A stretch of DNA of 64,000 nt from Svornostia abyssi (GCA_024666565.1 CP088295.1:3906001-3970000), one strand, 5' to 3'; shown: positions 36,953 through 46,614, numbered from the stretch's first letter. Numbers and translations are program-made. The notes: generated by a model not told the origin, from the sequence alone.

Positions 36953-38295
36953 TATGGCGACGTGGATCTGCCGCTCGGCGCGCGGGTGGGCGCGGCGGGC
37001 GGCGCCGGTGCTGGTGGCAGGCCTTCGGGGTGGCCGAGCTGGCCCAGCTCCGCGGTGTCGCGCCCGAACAGCAGGCCGACGTTCCAGTCGAACAGCAGCC
37101 GCGCGCGCCGGCCCCAGCCGGGCATGAGCGCCAGGTGGTAGGTCCGCGCCAGCCACCACGCGGGCGTGCCGCGCCAGCGCAGGCCGAGCGTGGAGGCGAC
37201 CGCCTTGCCCCGCCCCATGTCGACGAACACCCCGAGCGTCCGGTAGCGGAACGGCCGCGGCTTGCCGACGCCGAGCGCCGCGGCGACGTTCTGCGCGACG
37301 ACCTTGCCCTCACGCGTCGCGTGCTGCGCGGTCGGGGGTGCGGCTTCCTTGCGCCCCTTCGCCGGGTCGGGCACCGCGGCGGCGTCGCCGATCGCCCACA
37401 CGTTGTGGTGCCCTTCGACCTGCAGGAACTTGTCGGTGGGGATGCGCCCGCGGTCGTCGAGCGGCAGCCCGAGCTGCGCGACGACGGGATGCGCCCGCAC
37501 GCCCGCGGTCCACACGACGCAGCGCGTCGGGATGCGCTCGCCGTCGGAGAGCAGGGCGTGGGTGTCCGTGACCTCCTGCAGCGTCGTGGACGTGCGGATC
37601 TCGATCCCGCGGCCGCGCAGCTCGCGGGTGGCGAACGCGGCGAGCTGCGGCTTGATCTCCGGCATGACGCGGTCGGCGGCGTCCACGAGGACCCACCGCA
37701 TGCCGCTGACCCGGCAGCGCGGGTAGTGCTCGATGACGTCGGCGGCGAAGTCCTGCAGCTCGGCGAGCCCCTCCAGGCCCGCGTAGCCCGCCCCCACGAA
37801 GACGTACGTCAGGTAGGACGCGCGCTCGGTGGAGTCATCGATCGTCTCGGCGATCTCGAAGCTCTGCAGCAGCCGGTTGCGCAGCTGGATGGCCTCGGGC
37901 AGCGACTTCAGCCCGATCGCGTGCTCGGCCAGGCCGGGCACCGGCAGCGTGCGGCTGACCGATCCGAGCGCGACGACGAGGTGGTCGTAGCGCAGCTCGT
38001 TGACGTCGCCGTGCAGGGTCCGGACCGACACGCGGCGCTCGGCCGGGTCGGCGCCGAGCACCCGGCCAACCCGCAGATCGACGCGATCGGAGAGCTGCTC
38101 GCGCAGCGGCACCACGACGTGGCGCGGCTCGAGCGTGCCCGCCGCCGCCCCGGGGAGCAGCGGCGTGTACAGCATGAAGTTCGTCTCGTTGACGAGGGTG
38201 ATCCGCGCGCTCTGCGGGGGCAGCAGGCGGCAGAGGCGGTGGGCGGTCTGCAGCCCGCCGAAGCCGCCGCCGGCGATGACGACGTTCCAGGCCAT
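36952..38295 (-). CDS. type II NADH dehydrogenase (Ndh-like flavoprotein)
   Basis: Membrane-associated NADH:quinone oxidoreductase that does not pump protons. 447 aa; FAD motif VVIAGGGFGGLQTAHRL, TPLLPGAAAGTLEPRHVVVPLR, second dinucleotide motif YVFVGAGYAGLEGLAELQD, and NVWAIGDAAAVPDPA. C-terminal amphipathic region WWLARTYHLALMPGWGRRARLL likely contacts the membrane. The final residues and stop codon come from palindrome B3, so the repeat has invaded the 3' end of the gene. Confidence 0.92.
   Translation of the reverse strand: MAWNVVIAGGGFGGLQTAHRLCRLLPPQSARITLVNETNFMLYTPLLPGAAAGTLEPRHVVVPLREQLSDRVDLRVGRVLGADPAERRVSVRTLHGDVNELRYDHLVVALGSVSRTLPVPGLAEHAIGLKSLPEAIQLRNRLLQSFEIAETIDDSTERASYLTYVFVGAGYAGLEGLAELQDFAADVIEHYPRCRVSGMRWVLVDAADRVMPEIKPQLAAFATRELRGRGIEIRTSTTLQEVTDTHALLSDGERIPTRCVVWTAGVRAHPVVAQLGLPLDDRGRIPTDKFLQVEGHHNVWAIGDAAAVPDPAKGRKEAAPPTAQHATREGKVVAQNVAAALGVGKPRPFRYRTLGVFVDMGRGKAVASTLGLRWRGTPAWWLARTYHLALMPGWGRRARLLFDWNVGLLFGRDTAELGQLGHPEGLPPAPAPPAAPTRAPSGRSTSP
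36953..36976. repeat. family B palindrome B3, right arm (encodes end of ndh)
   Basis: TATG then GCGACGTGGATCTGCCGCTC. Read on the minus strand it supplies the last residues (GRSTSP) of the NADH dehydrogenase; its TAG stop spans the palindrome loop and the last base of the IS. Pairs with its own left arm except for a G/G position; pairs better with the B2 left arm (GATCCACG). Confidence 0.8.
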
Positions 38296-38341
38296 GGACC
38301 GACCTTAGTCCCCCGGTTCGCATGAGGCGAACCGCACCGAC

Positions 38342-38824
38342 TCACTTCTTCGGCGGCTTGTGCTCCTCGTCGCGGATCACGAGCACGGGGCGGTGCGCGT
38401 GGTGGACGACACCCTGCGAGACCGAGCCGAGCAGCGCGCTGCGCAGCCCGCCGTGCCCGCGGGACCCGACGACGACCACGTCGGCGTTCACCTCGTCGCC
38501 GAGGGAGACGATCCCGTGCCACGTCGGCGCGTCCTCGGTGACGCGCCCCTCGGCTACGAGCCCGGCCGCGTTGGCGGCCTCCACGCCCTCGTCGACGACC
38601 CGCTGCGCCGTGGTGCTCACGGCCTTGTCGACGCGCTCCTGGCTCTCGATGTCCAGGGGGTCGATCGTGCCCAGCGCGCCCGGCGCGGACAGCACCGGCG
38701 TGGGCTCCCAGACCGTGGCGATGACCGCCTTGGCGCCCGGGAACAGGGCGGCGGCGCGTTCGAGGGCGTGACGGGACGTGTCAGACCCGTCGAAGGCGAT
38801 GAGCAGAACCGTGTCGGAGGGCAT
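38342..38824 (-). CDS. universal stress protein, UspA family
   Basis: 160 aa. N-terminal VLLIAFDGSDTSRHALERAA and C-terminal ATP-binding loop GSRGHGGLRSALLGSVSQGVVHHAHRPVLVI (G-2x-G-9x-G-S pattern), so the ATP-binding type. Ends in a basic EEHKPPKK. ATG at 38824; a GTG one codon earlier is possible. Lies 46 bp upstream of ndh on the same strand. Confidence 0.92.
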   Translation of the reverse strand: MPSDTVLLIAFDGSDTSRHALERAAALFPGAKAVIATVWEPTPVLSAPGALGTIDPLDIESQERVDKAVSTTAQRVVDEGVEAANAAGLVAEGRVTEDAPTWHGIVSLGDEVNADVVVVGSRGHGGLRSALLGSVSQGVVHHAHRPVLVIRDEEHKPPKK

Positions 38825-38851
38825 CACGGCGGATCGTACGCCGTGGGGCCG

Positions 38852-40706
38852 TCAGGACTCGCTGTCGTCGCTGTCGGCCTTCGGCTGCTGGCCGGCCTTG
38901 CCGTTCGGCGTGCCGCCCTTCGCGCGGCGGCGCCGGCGGGTGCGGGTGGCCGTCGAGCCGGTGGGCTGCGCCGGGACGTCCTCCGCATCAGCCTCGGGTT
39001 CGGCGTCCGCCTCGGCGTCCTCGCCCTTGGCCCGCTCGCGCACGAAGTCCGCGGCGTCGGCGGCGTGATGTCCGCGCTTGCCGTTGGCCTCCTTGGGGGG
39101 GCGCAGGCTCCTCCTCCGGCGTGTCGTCGGACTCCGCGACATCGACCACAGCGCCGCCCGGGCGCGCGACGAGCTGCGGCATCCGCGCTTCCGACCCGCT
39201 GGACCCGGCGTACGAGTACGACGCGTAGCCGGCGTAGTCGCCCACGCGTGCGCCGCCGTTGATGACGACACCGAGCACCGGCGCCTTGAACTTCGACAGC
39301 TGGCGGCGCAGGTGGGCGAGCTCGTCGCGCTGTGTCTTGCCCAGGCGCGTGACGACGAGCACCCCGTCGACCTGCGACAGCAGCGGGATCGGGTCGGAGA
39401 CGACCGGCACCGGTGCGGTGTCCACGACGATGTAGTCGTACCGGCGACGGACCTCGCCGAGCAGCGCGGTCATGTTCTCGGACTCGAGGAGGTCGCCCGG
39501 GTTCGGCGGCTTCGGCCCGGCGTACAGGACGTCGAACGTGTGGTCCACGTCCTCGCCGTGCTCGTAGTGCTGCAGCGCCTCAGAGAGCGTGACCTGCTCG
39601 GACAGGACCGTGCTGAGCCCCTTCTCACCCGGCGTGGCGCCCATCTTCAGGGCGAGCACGGGACGGCGCAGGTCGGCCTCGATGAGCAGCGTGCGCGCCC
39701 CGCTCTCGGCGGCGCAGAGCGCGAGGTTCCACGCGACGGTGCTCTTGCCCTCGCCGGGCGCCGAGGACGTGACCATGATGCACGAGGCGTCCTTGCTGGC
39801 CTCGAAGTAGCGCAGCTCGGCGCGGAGCAGGCGGAACGCCTCGACGTCGCCGGGCCGCAGGGCCTCCAGCCCGCCCTTCTGGCGCGCGATCGCCTTGCTC
39901 TGCGGGACGACGCCGAGCACCGGCGCCTCCACGGAGTCCTCGATCTCGCTCTCGTCGCGGATGCGGCGGTCCAGGCGATCGACGAGCAGCGCCAGCGCGA
40001 TGCCGAGGAGGCCGCCGAGGAAGATGCCGAGGGCGACGTTGCGGCGGGTCTTCGGGGACGACGGCGAGTCCGGGACCTCGGCGCGCTCGACGAGCTGCAC
40101 GTTGCCGGTCTGGACGGCGGACAGGTTCTCGAGGTCCTGCTTGCGGGTCTCGAGCTCCTCGATCTCGGACCGCGGCCCGTCCGTGCGCTCCAGCCGCGCG
40201 ATCCGGCGCTCCAGGAGCGCGATCGCGCGGGTCACGGTCTCGCGCTCGGCGCCCCGGCGGAAGGTGATGAACTCCTCGGCGAAGCGGGTCGCGATGACGG
40301 CGGCGGCGGTCGGACTCGGCGCCGTCGCAGTGACGGTCCCAAGGTTGTCGGTGCCCGACTGCTCGACGCTGACGTTGACGTCGACGTCCGGGAACCGGTT
40401 GGCGACCGCGGCTTCGGTCCGCCGCTGGATGGTGCCGAGCTGCGCGATCGCCGTGTTCGTCGCCGCGGTCCGTTCCTGGTCGCTGTCGACGTACGTCGTG
40501 TCGCCGAGCAGCTGGTTGTCGAGCCGCGCGTCCTGGAAGAGCAGCGTCGCCGTGGCCGAGTACTGCTTCTCCTGCGAGAGCGAGAACGCGAGGGCGGCGG
40601 CGGGGGTCACGATCACGCAGATCGCGACGATCCACCAGCGGCGACGCAGGGCCTTCAGGATGTCCGAAAGGCCGAAGCCGTCGTCGCTCTCGAGGTCAGG
40701 AGCCAA
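38852..40706 (-). CDS. Wzz-like chain-length regulator fused to BY-type tyrosine kinase (frameshifted tail)
   Basis: Controls exopolysaccharide polymerisation and export. Wzz domain with helices at ~24-43 and ~224-243 enclosing an extracytoplasmic part, then the kinase: Walker A VTSSAPGEGKSTVAWNL (314-322), A' TLLIEADLRRP, Walker B YIVVDTAPVPV, and a Tyr cluster DYAGYASYSYAG. A run of seven G (plus strand 39095-39101) breaks the frame after EEEPAPP; with six, the protein continues as PKEANGKRGHHAAD through a Lys/Arg/Glu-rich tail to a stop at 38852. The start is TTG at 40706 preceded by AAGGAAAG, not the ATG at 40769. The Tyr cluster is thus internal, with ~80 residues after it. Confidence 0.88.
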
Positions 40707-40781
40707 GGGTGCTGTCTCTTTCCTTCTGGGGGTCGCGGGTGCTCGCGGAAGCAACAAGAGTACGGACAAGACGTCGTGTCT

Positions 40782-40798
40782 TCACCTTTCGCAGGTGA
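40782..40798. promoter_or_regulatory. short hairpin upstream of BY-kinase gene
   Basis: TCACCT/AGGTGA stem with a 5-nt loop in the 108-bp gap between prmA and the kinase gene. Could act on the kinase mRNA leader or end the prmA transcript. No other signal seen in the gap. Confidence 0.35.
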
Positions 40799-40814
40799 TC
40801 GTCCATGGGTTCAG

Positions 40815-41626
40815 TCATCGGCAGAGCAGCACCGCAGCCCAATCTCCGCCCGCCAACCGGGCGTGTTCCTGCAGGCCGTGGGCGCCGAAGGCGGCGGCCG
40901 CCTCGTCGGCCTGTTCACGCAGCAGTCCGCTGATGATCAGGCGGGACGGCACATCGCCCCGGAACCCGGCGCGAGCGACGGCCAGGAGGAGTGGACGCAG
41001 CAGGTTGGCGACCACGGTGGGCGCCGTCGGGGCCGGTCCGTCGCGCAGCAGGTCGAACCGCGAAACCTCCACCTCCACCCCGTTGGCCGCCGCGTTCTCG
41101 CGAGTCGCCTCCACGCTCTCCAGCTCGTGGTCGACCCCGCGCACCGGGTCCCACCCGAGCTTCGCCGCGGCGATCGCCAGGACGCCCGACCCGCAGCCGA
41201 GGTCCATCAGCTCGCCGCCGGGCTCCAGGCCCAGCAGCAGCTCCAGGCACAGCCGGGTGGTGTCGTGGGCGCCGGTGCCGAACGCCTGGCCGGGGTCGAT
41301 GGCGATGTCGAGCACGCCGGCGGGCGCAGGCTCGGCCCACGGCGGGCGGACGTGCAGGCGGTCGCCGATCCTGATCGGCTGGTGAAACGCCTTCCAGCGC
41401 TCCCCCAGTCGTCGGCGACCTCTTCGGTCACGACCTCCACGACGACCCCGCCCGCAGCGGCCTGCAGATCGGGGAGCGACGGCAGCTCTCCGGGCGCGCC
41501 GTAGACGGCGTACTCCACGCGGTCGCCGAGGTCGCGCTCCTCGACCCCCGCGGGGACGAGCTCGAGCAGTTCGGCGAGCGCAATGTCGGCGTGCTCACGA
41601 GGGACGCGGAGGGCGAGGCGAAGCAT
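40815..41626 (-). CDS. prmA: ribosomal protein L11 methyltransferase (frameshifted)
   Basis: SAM-dependent trimethylation of L11. N-terminal part LRVPREHADIALAELLELVPAGVEERD joins, after repair, to GDRLHVRPPWAEP and then the catalytic domain LDIAIDPGQAFGTGAHDTTRLCLELL, LMDLGCGSGVLAIAAAKLG, VVANLLRPLLL. The break is at five C (plus strand 41402-41406); six would give WGERWKAFHQP, as in PrmA. This is a missing base, opposite in sign to most other breaks here. Start ATG at 41626, directly after a strong hairpin. Confidence 0.9.
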
Positions 41627-41632
41627 TGGTGA

Positions 41633-41668
41633 CCGACAGGATGCCCTGCGGGAAGGGCATCCTGTCGG
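41633..41668. terminator. strong hairpin between OmpA-domain gene and prmA
   Basis: Perfect 14-bp stem CCGACAGGATGCCC/GGGCATCCTGTCGG with an 8-nt loop, 19 bp after the OmpA-domain gene stop and 6 bp before prmA. Best terminator candidate in the window, though without a T-run. Confidence 0.7.
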
Positions 41669-41687
41669 CCGGCCTGTCCCCAGGGTG

Positions 41688-43766
41688 TCAGCGGGGGTAG
41701 GTCACCGTCAGCTCGACGCGGCGGTTCTTCGCCCGGCCGGCGGCCGTGCGGTTGCTCGAGCGCGGCTGGGTCTCGCCGGCGGTCACGGTGCTGGTCGTGA
41801 CCTTCACGCCGGCGCGCTTCAGCGCACCGCAGATCGCCTTCGCGCGGCGCAGGCCCAGGCGGCGGTTGGCCTCCGGGATGCCCTTGCCCGAACGGGCGGT
41901 GTGGCCGGTGCAGCGCACGGACTGCGCACCGCTCAGCTGCTTGGCCGTGGCCTTGACCCACGCCCGCGCCGCGGTGGTCAGCGTGGCGCTCTGGTGGGTG
42001 AAGATGCCCGTCGCCGGGGTGACCCTCACGCGGGACGGCAGCAGCACGCTGTTGCCGGTCGCCTTGAGCTGCGGGCCGCCGCCCTGCGGCCACGCGGTCA
42101 TGTCCAGGCTGACCTTCACGCCGCCGAGGCGGTTGACCAGGCGCTTGCCGGTCGCGTTGAGCGTCAGCTCGATCTCCACGGCGTTCGTCGTCTTGCTCGT
42201 CTTGAACTCGCCGGTGCCGATCTTGGTCTTCTTCGCCGCGCGCGCCCTGGCGTCGCCGGACGGCACGTCGGCGAACACGTCGACGACGCAGCGCTCGATG
42301 TTCACGCCGGCGACCTTGCAGCCCACGGTCAGGTCGTCGCTCTTGACGGCGAGCTTCGCACCGACGTCGAGCTTGGCTTCGGTGACGACCCAGCTGACCT
42401 CGAGGATCTGGCCGTCACCCGACGCGTTGGTCTGGAACACCTTGACGGTGTGGCGTCCGGGCGCGAGGCCGCTGAGCTTCAGCGGCGACGAGCACGCCGC
42501 GGCGGGCTTGGTGTTGACGATGCACGTGTAGCTGCCGCCGGCCTCGCCGGTCCAGGTGATCTCCGCGTCACGCGACGTCGTGGTCGCCGGCGGGGCGCTC
42601 ACGACCTTCGGCGCCGCGGGCTTGGAGACGGGCGTCGGGGTCGGCGTCGGCTCGGGGGTCGGCGTGGGCGTGTTGGCCACGACGCGCACGGTGACCGTCC
42701 GGGCCGAGGTCATCGGCGCGGTGGTGTCCGAGTCCGTCGCGTCGACGGAGATCTGCGTCGAGGTGCCGACGGCCGACTCGGGCGCGTTCAGCGAGACTGA
42801 CGCGGTTCCGGTGCCCGTGCTCGACGAGCCCCACGCCGGCACGCCGCCGACGGCCATCGTCAGCGTCTGCCCCGCGTCAGGGTCCGACGCGGAGAAGTTG
42901 AGCGTCGCCGGCACGCCGGGCTTGATGTCGATGGTGCCAGTCGCCGAGTCCCCGCTGAACACCGGCGGCGCGTTGTTGGAGACCGTGAGCAGCAGGTCGC
43001 GCTCGGTGTACTGGCCCTGGTCGTCGGTGATGCGGACCTTGTAGACGTAGTAGTGGCCGACGGTGAGGCCCGCGGTCGTGGAGAAGGGGATCTCGACGAG
43101 CCCGCCGCTCGTCACGCTGACGAGATTGGTCGCCGGCGCGGTGCTGTCGTACGTCGCCGTGTTGCCGTTGTCGGCGCTCTGCATCAGCGCGACCGACGGG
43201 GCGGTGCCGCTCTCCGTGTTCATCGCGAGCTGCTGCGAGTAGGCGGAGAGCTTGGACACGCCGAGCGCGGGCTGGCTCGTGATCCTCGGCGTCCGGTGCG
43301 TGAAGCCCGCCTGCTTCCTGACCTTCGCGCGCACGTCGATGCTGCTCGGTGCGCTGTTCTGAATGCCGGAGACGCGCGCGCTGGCGAGCTGGCGGATCGT
43401 GAAGTCCCCGTCGGCCTCGCCGGCGACGCTCACGCTGAACGTGCCGGTCGTCGTGATGGAGCCCGGTGTGCAGGCGGTGACGGACTGGTTGCCGCTCGGG
43501 ATCGAGATCGCCGTCGGGCTGCCGCCCGCCGGGGTGTAGTAGACGGTGCCGAGCTCGCCGCTCGGACTCACGCAGCTGCCGCCGTTGGCCTTGATGAGCT
43601 GCACCGAGCCGGTGAGCTGTCCTGAAGCATCGATCTGGGCGTCGAGCGACGCGCCCTTCAGGTGCGACGCCTGCGCGGGCGCGGCGGCCGCGAGCACGTA
43701 GGCGAGCAGGGACAGGCAGAGGATGGTCAGCGCGCGGGGAAGCGCCGACCGGACGGCATGGGACAC
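41688..43766 (-). CDS. secreted multi-domain protein with C-terminal OmpA-like domain
   Basis: 692 aa, signal peptide (RALTILCLSLLAYVLAAAAPAQA). Several Ig-like beta domains follow, one with a cadherin-like PPVFSGDSATGTIDIKPG, then a Thr-Pro linker (TPTPTPEPTPTPTP), more beta domains, and a C-terminal OmpA-type domain: VRCTGHTARSG, NRRLGLRRAKAICGALKRAGV, GRAKNRRVELTVTYPR. OmpA-like domains usually bind peptidoglycan, so it probably tethers to the wall. GTG at 43766 chosen for GGAG 6 nt upstream; an ATG at 43802 would lengthen the leader. Confidence 0.85.
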   Translation of the reverse strand: MSHAVRSALPRALTILCLSLLAYVLAAAAPAQASHLKGASLDAQIDASGQLTGSVQLIKANGGSCVSPSGELGTVYYTPAGGSPTAISIPSGNQSVTACTPGSITTTGTFSVSVAGEADGDFTIRQLASARVSGIQNSAPSSIDVRAKVRKQAGFTHRTPRITSQPALGVSKLSAYSQQLAMNTESGTAPSVALMQSADNGNTATYDSTAPATNLVSVTSGGLVEIPFSTTAGLTVGHYYVYKVRITDDQGQYTERDLLLTVSNNAPPVFSGDSATGTIDIKPGVPATLNFSASDPDAGQTLTMAVGGVPAWGSSSTGTGTASVSLNAPESAVGTSTQISVDATDSDTTAPMTSARTVTVRVVANTPTPTPEPTPTPTPVSKPAAPKVVSAPPATTTSRDAEITWTGEAGGSYTCIVNTKPAAACSSPLKLSGLAPGRHTVKVFQTNASGDGQILEVSWVVTEAKLDVGAKLAVKSDDLTVGCKVAGVNIERCVVDVFADVPSGDARARAAKKTKIGTGEFKTSKTTNAVEIELTLNATGKRLVNRLGGVKVSLDMTAWPQGGGPQLKATGNSVLLPSRVRVTPATGIFTHQSATLTTAARAWVKATAKQLSGAQSVRCTGHTARSGKGIPEANRRLGLRRAKAICGALKRAGVKVTTSTVTAGETQPRSSNRTAAGRAKNRRVELTVTYPR

Positions 43767-43858
43767 GGGAGGCTCCGAAGGTCGGTGGACCACCGGATAC
43801 ATCGGACGGTCTTCGGGCCGGTCCAGCCGCCCTGGACGGGGTGTCTACCGACAACCGG

Positions 43859-44974
43859 TCAGAGGTGCAGCGCGCGGCGGAGCTTCTGCCCGAGCGACTC
43901 GTCGCCGCGCAGATTGTCGTCGGTGAGGCTGTCGGCGAGCTGCTGGAGGAGCTCCTGCTGCTCGGGCCGCAGCCGCAGCGGGATGACGACGTCGATGACG
44001 ACCTTCAGGTCGCCCCGGCGCCCGGGGCGCTGGAGCACCGGCATGCCGCGCGAGCGCAGGGTGATGACCTCGCCGGGCTGCGTTCCCGCGGGAACGTCGA
44101 GGTCCTCGTCGCCCTCGAGCGTCGGCACCGGCAACGTGGTGCCGAGCGCGGCCAGTGGCGCGGGAACGTCCAGCGCGCAGATGAGGTCGTCGCCGTCACG
44201 GACGAACCGCGCGTCCTCGCGCACCCGGACGCGGACGTAGAGGTCGCCGGGCATACCGCCGGGCTCGCCGGCGTGGCCGCGACCGGCCAGGCGGATGCGC
44301 TGCCCGTCGCTGATGCCCGCGGGCACGTCGACCTTCAGCGTGCGGTCGCGGACCTCCCTCCCCCGCCCGGCGCACCGCGCGCACGGCTGCTCGGGGATCT
44401 TGCCGCTGCCGTCGCAGCGGTCGCACGCGACGGTGCGGACCATCTGCCCGAACGGCGTGCGCTGCACGGCCTGCAGCCGGCCCGCGCCGCCGCAGCGCTC
44501 GCAGGTGACGATGGGCGTGCCGGGTTCGGCGCCGTTGCCGTGGCAGGTCTCACAGGTGTCGACGACCTCGAAGGTGACCTCCACCGACGAGTCGGTCGCG
44601 GCGTCGGCGAGGTCGAGCGTGACCTCGACGAGCGCGTCGTCACCCGGCGCCGGGCCGCGAAACCCGCCGCCACCGCCGCCCGCGCCGAAGAACGCTTCGA
44701 ACAGGTCACTGAACGAGCCGAACGCGCCCATGTCGGGGGCGGCGCCACCGCGCTTGAGTCCCTCGTAGCCGTGGCGGTCGTAGATCGACCGGCGCTCGGC
44801 GTCGGACAGGATCTCGTAGGCCTCGGCGGCCTCCTTGAACTTCTCCTCCGCGTCCGGGTCGTGGTTGTTGACGTCCGGGTGCAGCTCGCGGGCGAGCTTG
44901 CGGAAGGCCTTCTTGATCTGGGTCTCGTCGGCGTCGCGATCGACGCCGAGCACCTCGTAGGCGTCGCGTGGCAT
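43859..44974 (-). CDS. dnaJ: chaperone DnaJ
   Basis: Co-chaperone that delivers substrates to DnaK. 371 aa: J domain with HPDVNNHD (residues ~33-36 HPD), Gly/Phe region ([23 protein letters not shown]), four zinc repeats [32 protein letters not shown], then the substrate domain. ATG at 44974 ([10 protein letters not shown]); upstream ATGs lack J-domain similarity. In many actinobacteria dnaJ directly follows hrcA; here a small toxin-like pair lies between. Confidence 0.95.
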   Translation of the reverse strand: MPRDAYEVLGVDRDADETQIKKAFRKLARELHPDVNNHDPDAEEKFKEAAEAYEILSDAERRSIYDRHGYEGLKRGGAAPDMGAFGSFSDLFEAFFGAGGGGGGFRGPAPGDDALVEVTLDLADAATDSSVEVTFEVVDTCETCHGNGAEPGTPIVTCERCGGAGRLQAVQRTPFGQMVRTVACDRCDGSGKIPEQPCARCAGRGREVRDRTLKVDVPAGISDGQRIRLAGRGHAGEPGGMPGDLYVRVRVREDARFVRDGDDLICALDVPAPLAALGTTLPVPTLEGDEDLDVPAGTQPGEVITLRSRGMPVLQRPGRRGDLKVVIDVVIPLRLRPEQQELLQQLADSLTDDNLRGDESLGQKLRRALHL

Positions 44975-44997
44975 CGGCGGGCAGTGTAGGCGCGGCG

Positions 44998-45288
44998 CTA
45001 TGCAGCGGTGTGCTCGGGCGTCCGAGCACGACTGGCCGACAGCGACGTGGCTTCCACATCGGGAACGCCAGCCCGCTCGCACGTCTCGCGCGTGGCGCGG
45101 ATCGCGGAAGTGGCAGCCGTCGCGAGATCAGGCGCTGACACCGTCATGTCGATCTCGAGCGTCCTCCCGACGAGGTCGTGTGTGACGACGGCTATGCCCA
45201 GCGCTTTGAGGGCTGATGCCAGCTCCACTCCGAGGTCGTCGTCGGTCCCGACCTGGCCAAGCGCAATGGTGATGTCGTACGTAGCCAT
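44998..45288 (-). CDS. small partner protein of HicA-like toxin remnant
   Basis: 96 aa. Begins [31 protein letters not shown] and contains [25 protein letters not shown], an alternating strand/helix pattern. I do not recognise the family. Its ATG overlaps the stop of the HicA-like frame (TGATG), so the two were one translational unit; antitoxin function is a guess from position. Confidence 0.6.
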   Translation of the reverse strand: MATYDITIALGQVGTDDDLGVELASALKALGIAVVTHDLVGRTLEIDMTVSAPDLATAATSAIRATRETCERAGVPDVEATSLSASRARTPEHTAA

Positions 45289-45497
45289 CAGCGTCCCTTC
45301 CACACGAACCCGTAGTGTCGCATCCGGGAGACCGCCTTGTCGATGCTGCTCCGCGCGCCCGGCGTACTCGCCACGACGACGATCGACTTCCCGTCAGGGG
45401 CCTAGAGCTTCCAGTGTCCGCCGCGGCCGAGCTCAACACGCCAGCCCTGGCGCTCGGCTTCACGGATAACCGCGCTCATCTCCTTCTTGAGGGTCAC
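45288..45497 (-). pseudogene. HicA-like mRNA interferase toxin, interrupted by an in-frame TAG
   Basis: Conceptual product of 69 codons from GTG at 45497: VIREAERQGWRVELGRGGHWKL, stop, APDGKSIVVVASTPGARSS, ending RMRHYGFVWKGR. The G-H-W-K and P-D-G-K pattern is that of the HicA double-stranded RNA-binding-like toxin fold. The TAG at 45402-45404 sits where family members usually have Tyr or Cys, so a single substitution would explain it. Either a truly inactivated toxin or a base error. Sits between hrcA and dnaJ. Confidence 0.6.
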
Positions 45498-45566
45498 ACT
45501 CCCATCGTTCGCGACCGGGAACGACGTATGTGTTGCGACACGTGACGAAAGCGCGCAAGGAGAGCG

Positions 45567-46583
45567 CTATGCGTCCTCGTAGACGTCCGTCACAAACCGC
45601 GACAGCTGGTGCGCGACCTCACGGACCGTCCCGATCGTGCTCGGGTAGTCCATCGTCAGCGGCCCGATGACGCTCACCGTGCCGAGCGCGCGCTGCGGCA
45701 GCCCGTAGCCCGAGGCGACGATCGCCAGCGAGTGCAGCGCGGGCACCGGGTTCTCCGCGCCGATGCCGACGACCACGTCGCGGGTGCCCACGGCCGCGCG
45801 CAGGAACTCCAGCAGCGTCACGCGGCGCTCGAGCATGTTCATGAGCTCGTTGATCTGCGTGACGTCCTGCACCCGGTGCTCGGACAGCAGCCGCGCGGCG
45901 CCGTCGACGTACAGCGTGTCCTCCGCGGTCTCGGCCAGCTGCGTGAACGCGGGCGCGAGCGTGGCGAGGAACGCCTGCTCGCGCTGTGCCAGCGACGGAT
46001 CGGCGAGGCGGGAGCGCAGCGTGCGCGCGCCCAGGCCGAGCCCGACGAGCCGCTCGTTGAGGTACTCCCCCGCCCAGCTGACGAGCCCCGGGTCGACGGC
46101 GTCCTCGTAGGTGAAGACCCGCTTGGTCACCCCGCCGGTGGAGGTGATGACGACGACCATGAGGACCTGCGGCTGCAGGCTCAGGACCTCGACGTGACGG
46201 ACGGTGGACGTGTCGATCGGGGGCGCGCTGACGACGGCGAGCAGGTCGGTGACCTGCGAGAGCGTTTCGGTGGCGACGCGCATCGCCTCGTCGATCTGCA
46301 GCCGCACGAGCGACAGCTCGACGCTGTGGTCGCGGACCGGCTCGGGCAGCAGGCGGTCGACGAAGTAGCGGTACCCCGCGTCGGTGGGGACCCGGCCCGC
46401 GGAGGTGTGCGGGTGCGCGAGCAGCCCGTGCTCCTCGAGCTGGGCGAGGTCGTTGCGGATGGTCGACGCGCGGACGCCGAGTTCCTCGTCCTGCGCCAGT
46501 GCCTTGGAGCCGACCGGCTGCGCGGTCTCTTGGTAGGTCAGGATGACCTTGCGGAGGACCTGCTCCTGGCGGGGCGTCAGCAC
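45567..46583 (-). CDS. hrcA: heat-inducible transcription repressor HrcA
   Basis: 338 aa. N-terminal winged helix (MLTPRQEQVLRKVILTYQETAQPVGSKAL, VRASTIRNDLAQLEEHGLLAHPHTSAGRVPTDAGYRYFVD) and C-terminal GAF-like domain ending VTDVYEDA. Represses heat-shock operons through CIRCE sites. I see no canonical TTAGCACTC-N9-GAGTGCTAA upstream of it or of dnaJ. Confidence 0.95.
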   Translation of the reverse strand: MLTPRQEQVLRKVILTYQETAQPVGSKALAQDEELGVRASTIRNDLAQLEEHGLLAHPHTSAGRVPTDAGYRYFVDRLLPEPVRDHSVELSLVRLQIDEAMRVATETLSQVTDLLAVVSAPPIDTSTVRHVEVLSLQPQVLMVVVITSTGGVTKRVFTYEDAVDPGLVSWAGEYLNERLVGLGLGARTLRSRLADPSLAQREQAFLATLAPAFTQLAETAEDTLYVDGAARLLSEHRVQDVTQINELMNMLERRVTLLEFLRAAVGTRDVVVGIGAENPVPALHSLAIVASGYGLPQRALGTVSVIGPLTMDYPSTIGTVREVAHQLSRFVTDVYEDA

Positions 46584-46614
46584 ACTTGAAGTGTAGGTCC
46601 CGGCTCCGGTGCGA

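Noticed and set aside
39078..41504. An 808-codon open frame on the plus strand opposite the BY-kinase and prmA
   Set aside because: It is the reverse-strand shadow of real genes in GC-rich DNA; its product is Arg/Glu/Asp-rich with no domain, while the minus-strand genes have clear motifs.
42620..42680. Tandem repeat in the OmpA-domain gene
   Set aside because: It only encodes a Thr-Pro linker, a common hinge between extracellular domains.
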